Of a stretch of DNA of 32,927 nt, positions 24,391 to 32,070 are shown piece by piece. A model generated the notes under the pieces. It saw only the letters and a list, made by a program, of their open reading frames with translations. It had not been told where the DNA came from and did not search any database. The stretch covers positions 1 to 32,927 of the forward strand of contig JAQUEY010000013.1 of NCBI GenBank assembly GCA_028684955.1, in the 5' to 3' direction. A program made the translations under genes and the position numbers. Source of the DNA: Eubacteriales bacterium (GTDB taxonomy: Bacteria; Bacillota; Clostridia; Saccharofermentanales; UBA5734). Position 1 is the first letter of the stretch, and the number at the start of each line of letters is the position of its first letter.

Positions 24391-24960
24391 CTATTTGATC
24401 AGTCTGGAAAGTTGCTTGAAAACCGGTGTCCCTGCCTGCTTGAGCCAGTCAAACACAAGCGTCTCGACATTGGTCACCACGGCGCCACAGGCCCGGATCA
24501 GATCCAGGCCATTGTCCCGGTTGGCATCGGTGCGTGAGCCGACTGCATTCTGAGCCAGGAAGCACTGGTAACCGGCAGCCTGGAGAGCGCGCGTCGTCTG
24601 GAAGACGCAGACATGGGTCTCCATGCCGGCGATTACCACTTTCTTCCGTCCAGTCGCCTGAATCGCCGCCAGGACTTCCGGTGTCACCGCAGAAAACTGG
24701 AGTTTCTCGAAAACACCCAGAAAATTCGCCATTTGGCTGAACAGCACTTGGATGGGTGCGATGGTCGGGCCCAGGCCCTTGGGATACTGCTCTGTAGCCA
24801 GAACAGGGATGCCCATCGCCTCCGCAGCCTGGACCAGGACCCCGGTCTTCTCCAAGATCGATTCGTTATGCGCAATGGCCGGGGCCAGCCGTTCCTGAAT
24901 GTCGATGATCATAAGGATCGAATCACCCGCAGAAACCGTCAGTTTGTCAAAATCAATCAT
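24391..24960 (-). CDS. isochorismatase-family cysteine hydrolase
   Basis: This is a 189-residue alpha/beta hydrolase of the isochorismatase/nicotinamidase superfamily. The catalytic triad is visible as D20 (MIIDIQERL), K86 (FEKLQFS) and C118 (GMETHVCVFQT), with the cis-peptide region GMETH just before. Members of this subgroup are mostly of unknown substrate. GGAG lies 6 bases before the ATG. It starts 32 bases after ptsI with no terminator between, so it is probably co-transcribed with ptsI and followed by the ppnP fragment. A link to nucleoside or pyridine metabolism is only suggested by the ppnP neighbour. Confidence 0.9.
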   Translation of the reverse strand: MIDFDKLTVSAGDSILMIIDIQERLAPAIAHNESILEKTGVLVQAAEAMGIPVLATEQYPKGLGPTIAPIQVLFSQMANFLGVFEKLQFSAVTPEVLAAIQATGRKKVVIAGMETHVCVFQTTRALQAAGYQCFLAQNAVGSRTDANRDNGLDLIRACGAVVTNVETLVFDWLKQAGTPVFKQLSRLIK

Positions 24961-24992
24961 GCCCTACTCCAATAGGTTCAGTTTAAGAAAAA

Positions 24993-26750
24993 TCAGACCA
25001 TGAAGGCTTTGAGTTCTTCCGGCAGGGCCTCGGCCAGATAAGCTTCGATCTCGGCCGCAGTCCCCAGGGTCAGCGCTTTGTCAGCCACAGACTTGGCATA
25101 ACTGAAATCCACGCTGGTGATGATTTTCCTGATCCGCAAGAGCCCTGAAGGTCCGACCGAAAATTCCTGCAGACCAAGGCCCAGCAGCACGAGAGTTGCC
25201 CGCGGATCCCCAGCCATCTCGCCACACATGCCGGCAAACTTGTCCCCGCCTGCAGCACGGGCAGGCTCTATGACCGATTTGATCAGGCGCAGCATAGCCG
25301 GATGGAAACTGTTGTAAAGGTAGCTGATTTTCTCATTCATGCGGTCAACGGCCAAGGTGTACTGAGTCAGATCGTTGCTGCCAATCGAGAAAAAATCAGC
25401 TTCCTGGATCAGGACATCTGCGATGACGGCAGCTGAAGGGATCTCGATCATGATGCCAACCTTGATGTCATCGGCATAGGTCTCGCCACGCAGCTTGAGC
25501 TGTTCCTTGGCTTGTTCCACCTTGGCCTTGGCAGCACGGAGTTCATCGAGCGAGCTGACCATCGGGAACATGACCAGCGCCTGGCCATGGACAGCCGCGC
25601 GCAGAATAGCCCGCAACTGGGTCAGGAACAGATCATCGCGCTCGAGACAGATGCGCAGGGCACGGTAACCGAGGAAAGGATTCTCTTCCTTAGCGATGTT
25701 GAGGTAGTCGACGCTCTTGTCACCACCGATGTCCATCGTCCGGATGATGACTGGCTTACCGCCAAGACCCTCGATCATGGTGCGATAGGACAGGTATTGT
25801 TCTTCTTCGTCCGGAGCCTTGTCACGGTCCATGAACAAAAACTCGGTCCGGTACAGTCCGACACCTTCGCCGCCGACAGCCAGGACTTTTTCGACATCGC
25901 CCGGGCCCATGACATTGGCTGCGAGCTGGACATGGACCCCGTCTTTGGTCACGGTTGGCTGATCCTTGAGCACTGCCAGAGACGCTTTGACCGCGGCCCT
26001 GCGCTCCGCTTCTGCCCGGAGGGAGTCCGCCATCTCATCAGTCAAACCGATGTGGACCAGCCCGGAGCTGCCATCAACAGCGATCCGGGCCCCAGAGGGC
26101 TGGGATTTGGCAACCGAAACCACATCGTGGCAGCCAAGAACGGCTGGTATGCCCATGTTATTGGCCAGGATGGCGGTATGGGACGTCTTGCCCCCAATCT
26201 CGGCCACAATACCCAGCAGGTTTTTCGTGTCGACAGATGCCATCATCGAAGGCGTGATGTCACGGGCGATCAAGATCAATGCCTCGGGCAGCGAGCTGAT
26301 GTCAGGCTCTTCAATCCCTAGAAGGAGATTGACCAGACGGCGGCCGATATCCCGGATATCCTGGGCCCGTTCCCGGAAGTAGGCATCTTCCAGGGATTCG
26401 AAGATGTCCGCTTGGGCGGAAATGCCTTTCTGAACGGCGCCAACGGCAGGAAGATGCTCAGATTCCACACTTGTCAGGAAACCCTCCGTCAGGATCGGGT
26501 CACCCAGCATCATCAGGTGGGCATCCATGACGGCAGCCTGCTCCTCGAGTCCGGCAGCACTGGCCCGGTCACGGATGGCAGTCAGTTGTTTTTCTGCCAG
26601 ATCAAGGGCGATGCGTACCTTGTTTTTCTCTTCTTCAAGCAGATCGTCAGCGATGCTGTGATGGGTAAAATCAGGATGGTGAATCTCCTCAAGAACCAGG
26701 CACGGACCCATCACCAGACCAGGGGCGGCGTTGACACCTTTGAGTTGCAT
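24993..26750 (-). CDS. ptsI: PTS enzyme I (phosphoenolpyruvate-protein phosphotransferase)
   Basis: Enzyme I takes phosphate from PEP and passes it to HPr. The 585 residues are the family length. An N-terminal HPr-binding helical domain is followed by the phosphohistidine domain with GGKTSHTAILANNMG (H191) and the PEP-binding barrel with RTEFLFMDRD, SIGSNDLTQYTLAVDR and GMCGEMAGDP (C509). The ATG at 26750 has GGAGGAG 5 bases upstream; an earlier frame from 26780 is rejected. It is transcribed away from the fructose operon that includes ptsH (30819), so EI and HPr are in one locus but not one operon. An isochorismatase-like gene follows. Confidence 0.98.
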   Translation of the reverse strand: MQLKGVNAAPGLVMGPCLVLEEIHHPDFTHHSIADDLLEEEKNKVRIALDLAEKQLTAIRDRASAAGLEEQAAVMDAHLMMLGDPILTEGFLTSVESEHLPAVGAVQKGISAQADIFESLEDAYFRERAQDIRDIGRRLVNLLLGIEEPDISSLPEALILIARDITPSMMASVDTKNLLGIVAEIGGKTSHTAILANNMGIPAVLGCHDVVSVAKSQPSGARIAVDGSSGLVHIGLTDEMADSLRAEAERRAAVKASLAVLKDQPTVTKDGVHVQLAANVMGPGDVEKVLAVGGEGVGLYRTEFLFMDRDKAPDEEEQYLSYRTMIEGLGGKPVIIRTMDIGGDKSVDYLNIAKEENPFLGYRALRICLERDDLFLTQLRAILRAAVHGQALVMFPMVSSLDELRAAKAKVEQAKEQLKLRGETYADDIKVGIMIEIPSAAVIADVLIQEADFFSIGSNDLTQYTLAVDRMNEKISYLYNSFHPAMLRLIKSVIEPARAAGGDKFAGMCGEMAGDPRATLVLLGLGLQEFSVGPSGLLRIRKIITSVDFSYAKSVADKALTLGTAAEIEAYLAEALPEELKAFMV

Positions 26751-26883
26751 ATCGACTCCTCCTTCAATCCATTCTTTCAAGTCTTGTTCATTTTAACAGA
26801 GAGCGAAGCATAGAAAAATGCCAGTTCATTTAACAGCCAATGAGAATGAAGCAAAATGGACGATATTTTTCATCTTCTCTTTC

Positions 26884-26913
26884 ATTTTAACTCGAGTCTG
26901 ACCGTTCAGGCAA
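26884..26913 (-). promoter_or_regulatory. possible ptsI promoter
   Basis: On the minus strand, TTGCCT (26908-26913), an 18-bp spacer and TAAAAT (26884-26889) are the best pair upstream of ptsI, about 134 bp before its start. A second TAAAAT nearer the gene (about 26791-26796) lacks a -35. Confidence 0.5.
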
Positions 26914-27030
26914 TCATCAAGCACAAATTTTCAATCATCTTTGAAAATCAAAGGATTCGCACATTGCACAAATTAGCCAAACAGTTCTTGGTTGTATTCT
27001 CGAATTTTCATTCACAACTCTAAATCGTGC

Positions 27031-27058
27031 TTGATTTATCAATCACGAGTGTTAAAAT
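27031..27058 (+). promoter_or_regulatory. promoter of the fructose operon
   Basis: TTGATT (27031-27036), a 16-bp spacer and TAAAAT (27053-27058) lie about 100 bp before the IIA start. Inverted repeats cover the -35, the spacer and the region just past the start site, as expected for a repressed promoter. Confidence 0.65.
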
Positions 27059-27114
27059 ACGATCATAAACAATCACTCGTGCCGATAAACAACTGATCTC
27101 TGTCCACAGCCCCT

Positions 27115-27135
27115 TGCTCCGGGTGAACCGGAGCA
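27115..27135 (+). other. leader hairpin of the fructose operon
   Basis: In the 5' untranslated region TGCTCCGG (27115-27122) pairs perfectly with CCGGAGCA (27128-27135) around GTGAA. It ends about 12 bases before the ribosome binding site GGAGG and has no T-run, so it is more likely to affect stability or translation than termination. Confidence 0.55.
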
Positions 27136-27156
27136 GGCAAACCCTTGGAGGAACCT

Positions 27157-27606
27157 ATGCTGATTAATGAAGACCTGATTGTCCTGAACCTGCCGGCCAA
27201 GTCGAAAGAAGAAGCGATCCAGATGCTGGCGGAGAAAGCTGCCGCAGCCGGTCGTGTTGCAGATATCGCCGGGTACCGTGATGCAGTCCTTCATCGCGAA
27301 GGCGAGTATTCGACAGGCATGGGTTTTGGTGTTGCAATCCCTCATGGTAAAACCAACGCTGTCACAGAGCCGCTCCTGATGTACGCCACAGTGGAATCGA
27401 TGGACTGGCAGTCTCTGGATGGCAATCCGATCGATGTCATCTTCATGATCGGGGTTCCAGCAGACAACGCGGGTGATGTCCATCTCAAGATCCTGGCCAA
27501 CTTGTCTCGCCGTCTGATGAAAGAAGAATTCCGCACCAATCTTCGGGCCGCCCAGTCTCCTGCTGCAGTCCTCAAAGTTCTGCAAGATTACGAAATCGGA
27601 CTCTGA
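27157..27606 (+). CDS. PTS fructose-type IIA component
   Basis: This is the soluble EIIA of the fructose/mannitol family, which carries phosphate from HPr to IIB. The 149 residues have the phosphorylation site GVAIPHGKTNAVTEP (H63) and the flanking YRDAVLHREGEYSTGMG. The ATG at 27157 has GGAGG 5 bases upstream; an in-frame TTG at 27145 overlaps that site and is rejected. In many bacteria this domain is fused to IIB and IIC; here it is separate and first in the operon, four genes before the matching IIBC's end. It has no HPr-like domain. Confidence 0.95.
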   Translation: MLINEDLIVLNLPAKSKEEAIQMLAEKAAAAGRVADIAGYRDAVLHREGEYSTGMGFGVAIPHGKTNAVTEPLLMYATVESMDWQSLDGNPIDVIFMIGVPADNAGDVHLKILANLSRRLMKEEFRTNLRAAQSPAAVLKVLQDYEIGL

Positions 27607-27611
27607 TCGCC

Positions 27612-28382
27612 ATGTTGCAGGGAGAAAGACATCTGCGTATTCTTGACATGCTCAAGCAGAGCCGAACCATCACGGTCCGTCAGCTTTGCGACTCCCTGGA
27701 AGCGTCCGAAGCCACAATCCGGAGAGACCTCGCGACCCTGGAGGCGGAAGGCAAGCTCGAACGGACCCACGGAGGTGCGATCCTGACCAGCCTGACCACC
27801 CTGACCCTTGAGGAGAGCTACAACCAGAAAGAGAACCTGTTCGAGACCCAGAAGCGGGCCATTGCCCGCAAGGCCTTCGAACGGCTGGTTGATTTTGACA
27901 GCATCATCCTGGATGCTGGCACCACCACACTGGAGCTGGCTCGCCTGATTGGCCAGTCCACTCTCCATCTGACGGTCATCACCAACTCGACCACCGTTTC
28001 CAGCCTGATTGCCCAGAATCCGAATGTTGAATTGATCGCCATGGGCGGCAAAGTCCGGCTCAATGTCCTGGCAGCAGTCGGACACATGGCCATCGAATTC
28101 CTGCGCCGGTTCAATGTCAACAAAGCCTTTGTCGCAGCCAATGGAGTCTCCATCGACAGCGGCCTGACCACACCCGACCTCGACGAAGCAGAAGTCAAGC
28201 GCACCATGCTCAGCTGTGCCAGCGAACGCTACGTCCTGGTCGACCATTCCAAGTTCAACCGAGTGGCGCTCTGCCAGATTGCTCCTTTGTCGATGGTCGA
28301 TGTCATCATCACAGACAGCGAAATCGACGAATCCCTGCTGGAGATCTACCACAACAACGATATCGAACTGATCCGATCTTGA
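27612..28382 (+). CDS. fruR: DeoR-family transcriptional regulator of the fructose operon
   Basis: The 256-residue protein has an N-terminal helix-turn-helix (about 18-45, VRQLCDSLEASEATIRRDLA) and the DeoR signature LERTHGGAIL. The C-terminal sugar-phosphate-binding domain contains ILDAGTTTLELA, TVITNSTTV and the later VDHSKFNR. Regulators of this type next to fruK usually repress the operon and respond to fructose-1-phosphate. That this one binds the repeats at 26911-27081 is inferred. It starts 5 bases after the IIA stop with no strong ribosome binding site, so it is probably translationally coupled. Being inside its own operon implies autoregulation. Confidence 0.92.
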   Translation: MLQGERHLRILDMLKQSRTITVRQLCDSLEASEATIRRDLATLEAEGKLERTHGGAILTSLTTLTLEESYNQKENLFETQKRAIARKAFERLVDFDSIILDAGTTTLELARLIGQSTLHLTVITNSTTVSSLIAQNPNVELIAMGGKVRLNVLAAVGHMAIEFLRRFNVNKAFVAANGVSIDSGLTTPDLDEAEVKRTMLSCASERYVLVDHSKFNRVALCQIAPLSMVDVIITDSEIDESLLEIYHNNDIELIRS

Positions 28383-28393
28383 AAGGAACTGTG

Positions 28394-29326
28394 ATGATTA
28401 CAACGGTCACCCTCAACCCAGCCATCGACCGCACGGTCGTTGTGGAAAAATTTGCCTTCGGTGAGGTCAACCGGGTGCAAAGTGTACGCGAGGACATGGG
28501 CGGCAAAGGGATTAATGTAGCCAGGATCCTGAAAGCACTCGGCTCAAAAACCAAGGCGACAGGATTTATCGGCCACAGCAACATCGGCCATGTCCGTTCC
28601 CTCTTGGAACACGACGGTCTAGACACTGACCTGATCGAGATTGCGGCCGCCACCCGGACGAACACCAAGCTGATCGAGACCGCATCCCGGACCACAACCG
28701 ATATCAACGAAGCGGGATTTTCTGTTGCTGCAGCGGATATCCAGGCGATCGAAACCAAAATCGACGAATTGTCCGCCCAAAGCCAGTTCATCGTTTTTTC
28801 CGGCAGCCTGCCCAAAGGTCTGCCCTCTGATTTTTACCGCCAGCTGATCAGCCGGGTCCGCCCCCCTTGCCAGAGCGTGCTCGATGCCGATGGCATCTTG
28901 CTCCTGGAAGGTCTCAAGTCTGCCCCAGCCTTGATCAAACCCAACATTCACGAGCTCGAGAGCGCCCTTGGCACTCGGCTGGCAACAGAAGCAGCGATCG
29001 TTTCTGCCTGCCGCCAGCTGATCGAAACGTACGGCATTGTCTATGTGCTCGTTTCCATGGGCGGCGACGGCAGCATCCTGGTCAGCAGGGACCAGGCCCT
29101 TTTCGCCGAGCCGCTCAAAGTCGACGTGCGGGGCACGGTCGGAGCAGGTGATTCCATGCTGGCCGGCTTTGTCCATTGCCTGTCCCAAAATCTTGGTCTG
29201 GAGCAAGCCCTGTCCTGGGCGACGGCCTGTGGAGCCCTGGCCGTCAGCAAAGTCGGGACCGAAAGTTTCTCCCGCCAGGATGTCGAACGGATGGCCGCCC
29301 AGGTCATCCTCCGTCCCACCCGGTAA
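28394..29326 (+). CDS. fruK: 1-phosphofructokinase
   Basis: The enzyme phosphorylates fructose-1-phosphate to fructose-1,6-bisphosphate. It is a PfkB/ribokinase-family kinase of 310 residues: the start MITTVTLNPAIDRTV, the substrate motif GGKGINVARILKALG, and the ATP/anion-hole motif GTVGAGDSM with catalytic D253. The ATG at 28394 has AAAGGA 6 bases upstream; a TTG at 28379 overlaps the fruR stop and is rejected. The IIBC partner makes fructose-1-phosphate, so this gene completes entry into glycolysis. Tagatose-6-phosphate kinases are close relatives, but the fructose-type IIBC supports FruK. Confidence 0.95.
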   Translation: MITTVTLNPAIDRTVVVEKFAFGEVNRVQSVREDMGGKGINVARILKALGSKTKATGFIGHSNIGHVRSLLEHDGLDTDLIEIAAATRTNTKLIETASRTTTDINEAGFSVAAADIQAIETKIDELSAQSQFIVFSGSLPKGLPSDFYRQLISRVRPPCQSVLDADGILLLEGLKSAPALIKPNIHELESALGTRLATEAAIVSACRQLIETYGIVYVLVSMGGDGSILVSRDQALFAEPLKVDVRGTVGAGDSMLAGFVHCLSQNLGLEQALSWATACGALAVSKVGTESFSRQDVERMAAQVILRPTR

Positions 29327-29376
29327 TAAGCCGACGCAAGGCTTGTTATAACTATTTATCTTGAGGAGGCGTGTTC

Positions 29377-30750
29377 ATGAAAATCCTAGCAGTCACAGCC
29401 TGTCCGACTGGCATCGCCCACACCTACATGGCCGCAGAAGCAATCGCTGATGCAGCCAAGAAAAAAGGTTATGATGTCAAAGTTGAGACCCGTGGTTCAG
29501 TCGGTGTTGAAAACGAACTGACCGCCGATGAAATCAAATCCGCAGACGCCATCATCCTGGCCTGCGACACCACCGTCCCGATGGAGCGCTTCGGTGGCAA
29601 GAAAGTCCTTATGGTCGGAGTCTCTGACGCCCTCAAGGACGCCAATGGCCTGATCGAGAAAGCCCTGAATGCCCCGGTCTATGGCTCTGCCAACCTCGCT
29701 GACCAGGTCAGCGCGATCAAGGAGCAACGCGCAGCCAACCGCACCGGTGTCTACAAACACCTGATGAACGGTGTTTCGTTCATGATCCCGTTCGTTGTCG
29801 CCGGCGGTATCGCCATTGCCCTGTCCTTCCTCGTCGGTGGCTACATCGGCTTCCAGGAATCCGGCACCTTGGCTGCTTACCTGATGAGCATCGGCGGTGG
29901 CGCTGGTTTTGCCCTGATGGTTCCGATCCTCGCTGGTTACATCGCTTATTCGATCGCTGACCGTCCCGGTCTGGCTGTCGGCATGATTGGCGGCTCCGTC
30001 GCCATCCAGCTCAACGCCGGCTTCCTCGGTGGCCTCGTCGCTGGCTTCCTTGCCGGTTATGTCGTCCTTCTGATCAAGAAGTACATCAAGCTGCCCAAAT
30101 CCCTCCAAGGCATCATGCCTGTCCTGATCATCCCGGTCCTTGGTTCTCTGATTGTCGGTCTTTTGATGTTCTATGTCCTCGGCGCACCGGTCGCAGCCAT
30201 CAACACGGGCATGGCCAATTTCCTCAACGGCCTGTCTGGCACCAACGCCGTCCTGCTCGGCCTGGTCATCGGTTTGATGATGGCTTTCGACATGGGCGGC
30301 CCGGTCAACAAAGCCGCCTATGCCTTTGGTACTGCCACCCTCGCCCAGCTCACCGCTGGTGAAGGATCCGCTGTCATGGCTGCTGTCATGGCTGCCGGCA
30401 TGACCCCGCCACTCGGCCTGGCCCTGGCCTCCGTCCTGTTCAAAAAGAAATTCACCGATTTCGAAATTGAGTCCGGCAAGGCTGCCTGGGTCCTTGGTGC
30501 CTCTTTCATCACCGAAGGTGCCATCCCCTTCGCCGCTGCCGACCCGCTGCGGGTCATCCCTTCGATCATGGCTGGTTCTGCCATCACCGGCGCCCTCTCC
30601 ATGCTCTTCAACGCCACACTGAGCGTCCCTCACGGCGGTGTCTTCGTTCTCTTTGCTGTCGGCAATATCCCGATGTACCTGGTCTCGATCCTGGTCGGTA
30701 CGGTTGTGACCGCCCTTCTGATCGGCACGCTGAAGAAAAGTGTAGCCTGA
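29377..30750 (+). CDS. PTS fructose-specific IIBC component
   Basis: This is a membrane permease that imports and phosphorylates fructose to fructose-1-phosphate. The 457 residues begin with the IIB domain (about 1-100; phosphocysteine C9 in AVTACPTGIAHTYMAAEAI), then a linker, then IIC (about 125-455) with eight to ten hydrophobic segments and the family motifs MAFDMGGPVNKAAYAFG and SFITEGAIPFAAADPLRVIP. AGGAGG lies 7 bases before the ATG at 29377; GTG at 29371 is less likely. It follows fruK by 50 bases; a small hairpin (AAGCC/GGCTT, about 29332-29348) in that gap may mark RNA processing. The IIA is separate (27157-27606). Confidence 0.97.
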   Translation: MKILAVTACPTGIAHTYMAAEAIADAAKKKGYDVKVETRGSVGVENELTADEIKSADAIILACDTTVPMERFGGKKVLMVGVSDALKDANGLIEKALNAPVYGSANLADQVSAIKEQRAANRTGVYKHLMNGVSFMIPFVVAGGIAIALSFLVGGYIGFQESGTLAAYLMSIGGGAGFALMVPILAGYIAYSIADRPGLAVGMIGGSVAIQLNAGFLGGLVAGFLAGYVVLLIKKYIKLPKSLQGIMPVLIIPVLGSLIVGLLMFYVLGAPVAAINTGMANFLNGLSGTNAVLLGLVIGLMMAFDMGGPVNKAAYAFGTATLAQLTAGEGSAVMAAVMAAGMTPPLGLALASVLFKKKFTDFEIESGKAAWVLGASFITEGAIPFAAADPLRVIPSIMAGSAITGALSMLFNATLSVPHGGVFVLFAVGNIPMYLVSILVGTVVTALLIGTLKKSVA

Positions 30751-30763
30751 GATCTGGATCTGG

Positions 30764-30769
30764 TATAAT
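30764..30769 (+). promoter_or_regulatory. internal promoter of ptsH (extended -10)
   Basis: TGGTATAAT is a perfect extended -10, at 50 bp before ptsH and just after the IIBC stop. The -35 at 17 bp (TGTAGC, 30741-30746) is weak. It would allow HPr expression when the fructose operon is off, which the general PTS needs. Confidence 0.6.
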
Positions 30770-30818
30770 CCAAGTATCTGACCGGCTCGTTTATGATTCA
30801 TTTTAGGAGATTAGAACC

Positions 30819-31070
30819 ATGCAAACCATCCAAGTCACTGTTCCTTTCAAAGAAGGCCTGCACGCCCGTCCTGCCACTGAGCTCGTCAAGGTCTGCATGA
30901 CCATCAAAAGCGACATCACCTTGATCAAGGACGACTCGCATGTCAACCCCAAGAGCATTCTCGGCATCATGTCCCTGGGTGCGTCGCACGGAACCGCTCT
31001 GACCGTCCAGGTCGAAGGGGCAGACGAAGTGGAAGCGATTGAAAAGCTCAAGTCTTTCTTCGCTGGCTGA
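30819..31070 (+). CDS. ptsH: phosphocarrier protein HPr
   Basis: The 83-residue protein has both HPr phosphosites: His15 (GLHARPATEL) for EI and Ser46 (NPKSILGIMSLGA) for HPr kinase. It is therefore the true PTS phosphocarrier, unlike the Q15 paralogue at 10685-10945. AGGAGA precedes the ATG by about 9 bases. It is the last gene of the fructose operon, with an internal promoter (30764) and a strong terminator after it. Confidence 0.98.
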   Translation: MQTIQVTVPFKEGLHARPATELVKVCMTIKSDITLIKDDSHVNPKSILGIMSLGASHGTALTVQVEGADEVEAIEKLKSFFAG

Positions 31071-31120
31071 GTTTTGCCAAGTCGTGCTGGTGCGCTGGTC
31101 TAACCCTTCCAATCACAGTT

Positions 31121-31164
31121 AAAAAGAGTTGCCTCGAACGATCGTTCTGAGGCAACTCTTTTTT
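31121..31164. terminator. bidirectional terminator between ptsH and the TauE-like gene
   Basis: The 10-bp arms GAGTTGCCTC (31126-31135) and GAGGCAACTC (31149-31158) enclose a palindromic loop (AACGATCGTT). T-runs or A-runs flank both sides, so it can serve both convergent genes. Confidence 0.93.
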
Positions 31165-31214
31165 GTGTGACCCAAGTATCAGCATTCATCCAGGACCTGT
31201 ACGCTAAAATTCCT

Positions 31215-31973
31215 CTAGAAAAACATCCGGACCGCAACAACTGCTGTCATCGCTATGATCAGATAACGGAAAGTTTTTTCCGGCAATTTGCGGATGACCC
31301 AGATCCCGATCCGGGTGCCGATGAAAATCGCGGGCAAAGCCGAGAGGGCCAGAATGGCTGTTGTCCAGGTGATGTTGTGCCAGGCGAAAACCTGCAAAGG
31401 CAGCTTGAGCACATTGATGATCAGGAAAAACCAGGCAGTCGTGCCCAGGTAGTTTTGTTTGTTCAGACGGATCGCCAAGAGGTAAATGGCAAATATGGGG
31501 CCGGCCGCATTGCCGATCATGGTGGCAAAGCCCGACAGCACCCCGATCAGGATGGCAAACCAGCGCGCTTGCGGCACCTTGAGTTGATCACCCTTCACTT
31601 CCTGCCAGACCATCGCGACCAGACAGACCAAGACAATGCTGGCGATCAGATATTTGAACTGCTGGTCATTGATAAAACGTCCAACCAGGCTGCCCAGTGC
31701 CAGTCCTGCCAAGGCTGGCGGCAGGAGCTTTTTGATCTCGTCCCATTTGCCATGCCTGGCATAGGCTTTGACTGCAAACACATCGCCGATCAGGAACATG
31801 GTGAGCATCAGGCCGGTCGATTCGATCGCACCAAAGGCACTGGCCAGAATCGGTATCGCGAGCAGCACAACACCGCCGATACCCGTCTTGCCAATGCCGA
31901 TGATGACCGCAACGATCAGGCCGGCGATGATTTGCCATTGCGTGAGATTCTGGAAAATGGCGAGTAAATCCAT
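31215..31973 (-). CDS. TauE/SafE-family membrane permease
   Basis: The 252-residue integral membrane protein has seven or eight hydrophobic segments. The family repeat pattern is visible twice: GIGKTGIGGVVLLAIPIL near the N-terminus and GVLSGFATMIGNAAGPIFAIY in the middle. TauE/SafE proteins are thought to move sulfonates, sulfoacetate or other small organic anions, usually outward. The substrate cannot be predicted. ATG 31973 is chosen over a TTG at 31991; the ribosome binding site is weak (TAGG). It follows the dehydrogenase gene on the same strand by about 97 bp with no clear terminator, so they may be co-transcribed. Confidence 0.9.
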   Translation of the reverse strand: MDLLAIFQNLTQWQIIAGLIVAVIIGIGKTGIGGVVLLAIPILASAFGAIESTGLMLTMFLIGDVFAVKAYARHGKWDEIKKLLPPALAGLALGSLVGRFINDQQFKYLIASIVLVCLVAMVWQEVKGDQLKVPQARWFAILIGVLSGFATMIGNAAGPIFAIYLLAIRLNKQNYLGTTAWFFLIINVLKLPLQVFAWHNITWTTAILALSALPAIFIGTRIGIWVIRKLPEKTFRYLIIAMTAVVAVRMFF

Positions 31974-32070
31974 GGAATAACCTACTTTCAAACTGCAAGT
32001 CCTTCCATGTTAACAATTGTCCCGGCTAAGGGCAATTCCAGAATCTTGTGCAAGCGATCGAGGGCAATGA

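Larger units (their letters stand above)
26751..27156. promoter_or_regulatory. divergent ptsI / fructose operon control region
   Basis: This 406-bp region holds no gene but many repeats. CACGAGTG (27044-27051) and CACTCGTG (27074-27081) form an inverted repeat around the predicted fru start site. CGTGCTTGAT and ATCAATCACG (27026-27047, one mismatch) form another over the -35. ATCAAGCAC recurs at 26916-26924 just upstream of the ptsI -35. CAATCATC is repeated at 26911 and 26932 (21 bp apart), and ATTTTCA/TGAAAAT (26927-26948) is inverted. These are likely operators, perhaps for the DeoR-type protein encoded at 27612. No clear catabolite-response element was found by eye. Confidence 0.65.

Noticed and set aside
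26751-27156. Possible catabolite-response element (cre) in the ptsI/fru region
   Set aside because: No stretch matched the CcpA cre pattern well by eye; the repeats found are of a different sequence.
29497-30801. 434-codon minus-strand frame opposite the fructose IIBC gene
   Set aside because: Asp/Gly/His-rich shadow of a membrane protein gene, with no ribosome binding site.
31167-31967. 266-codon plus-strand frame opposite the TauE-like gene
   Set aside because: Composition is a charged mirror of a membrane protein (rich in Asp, Gln, His); shadow.
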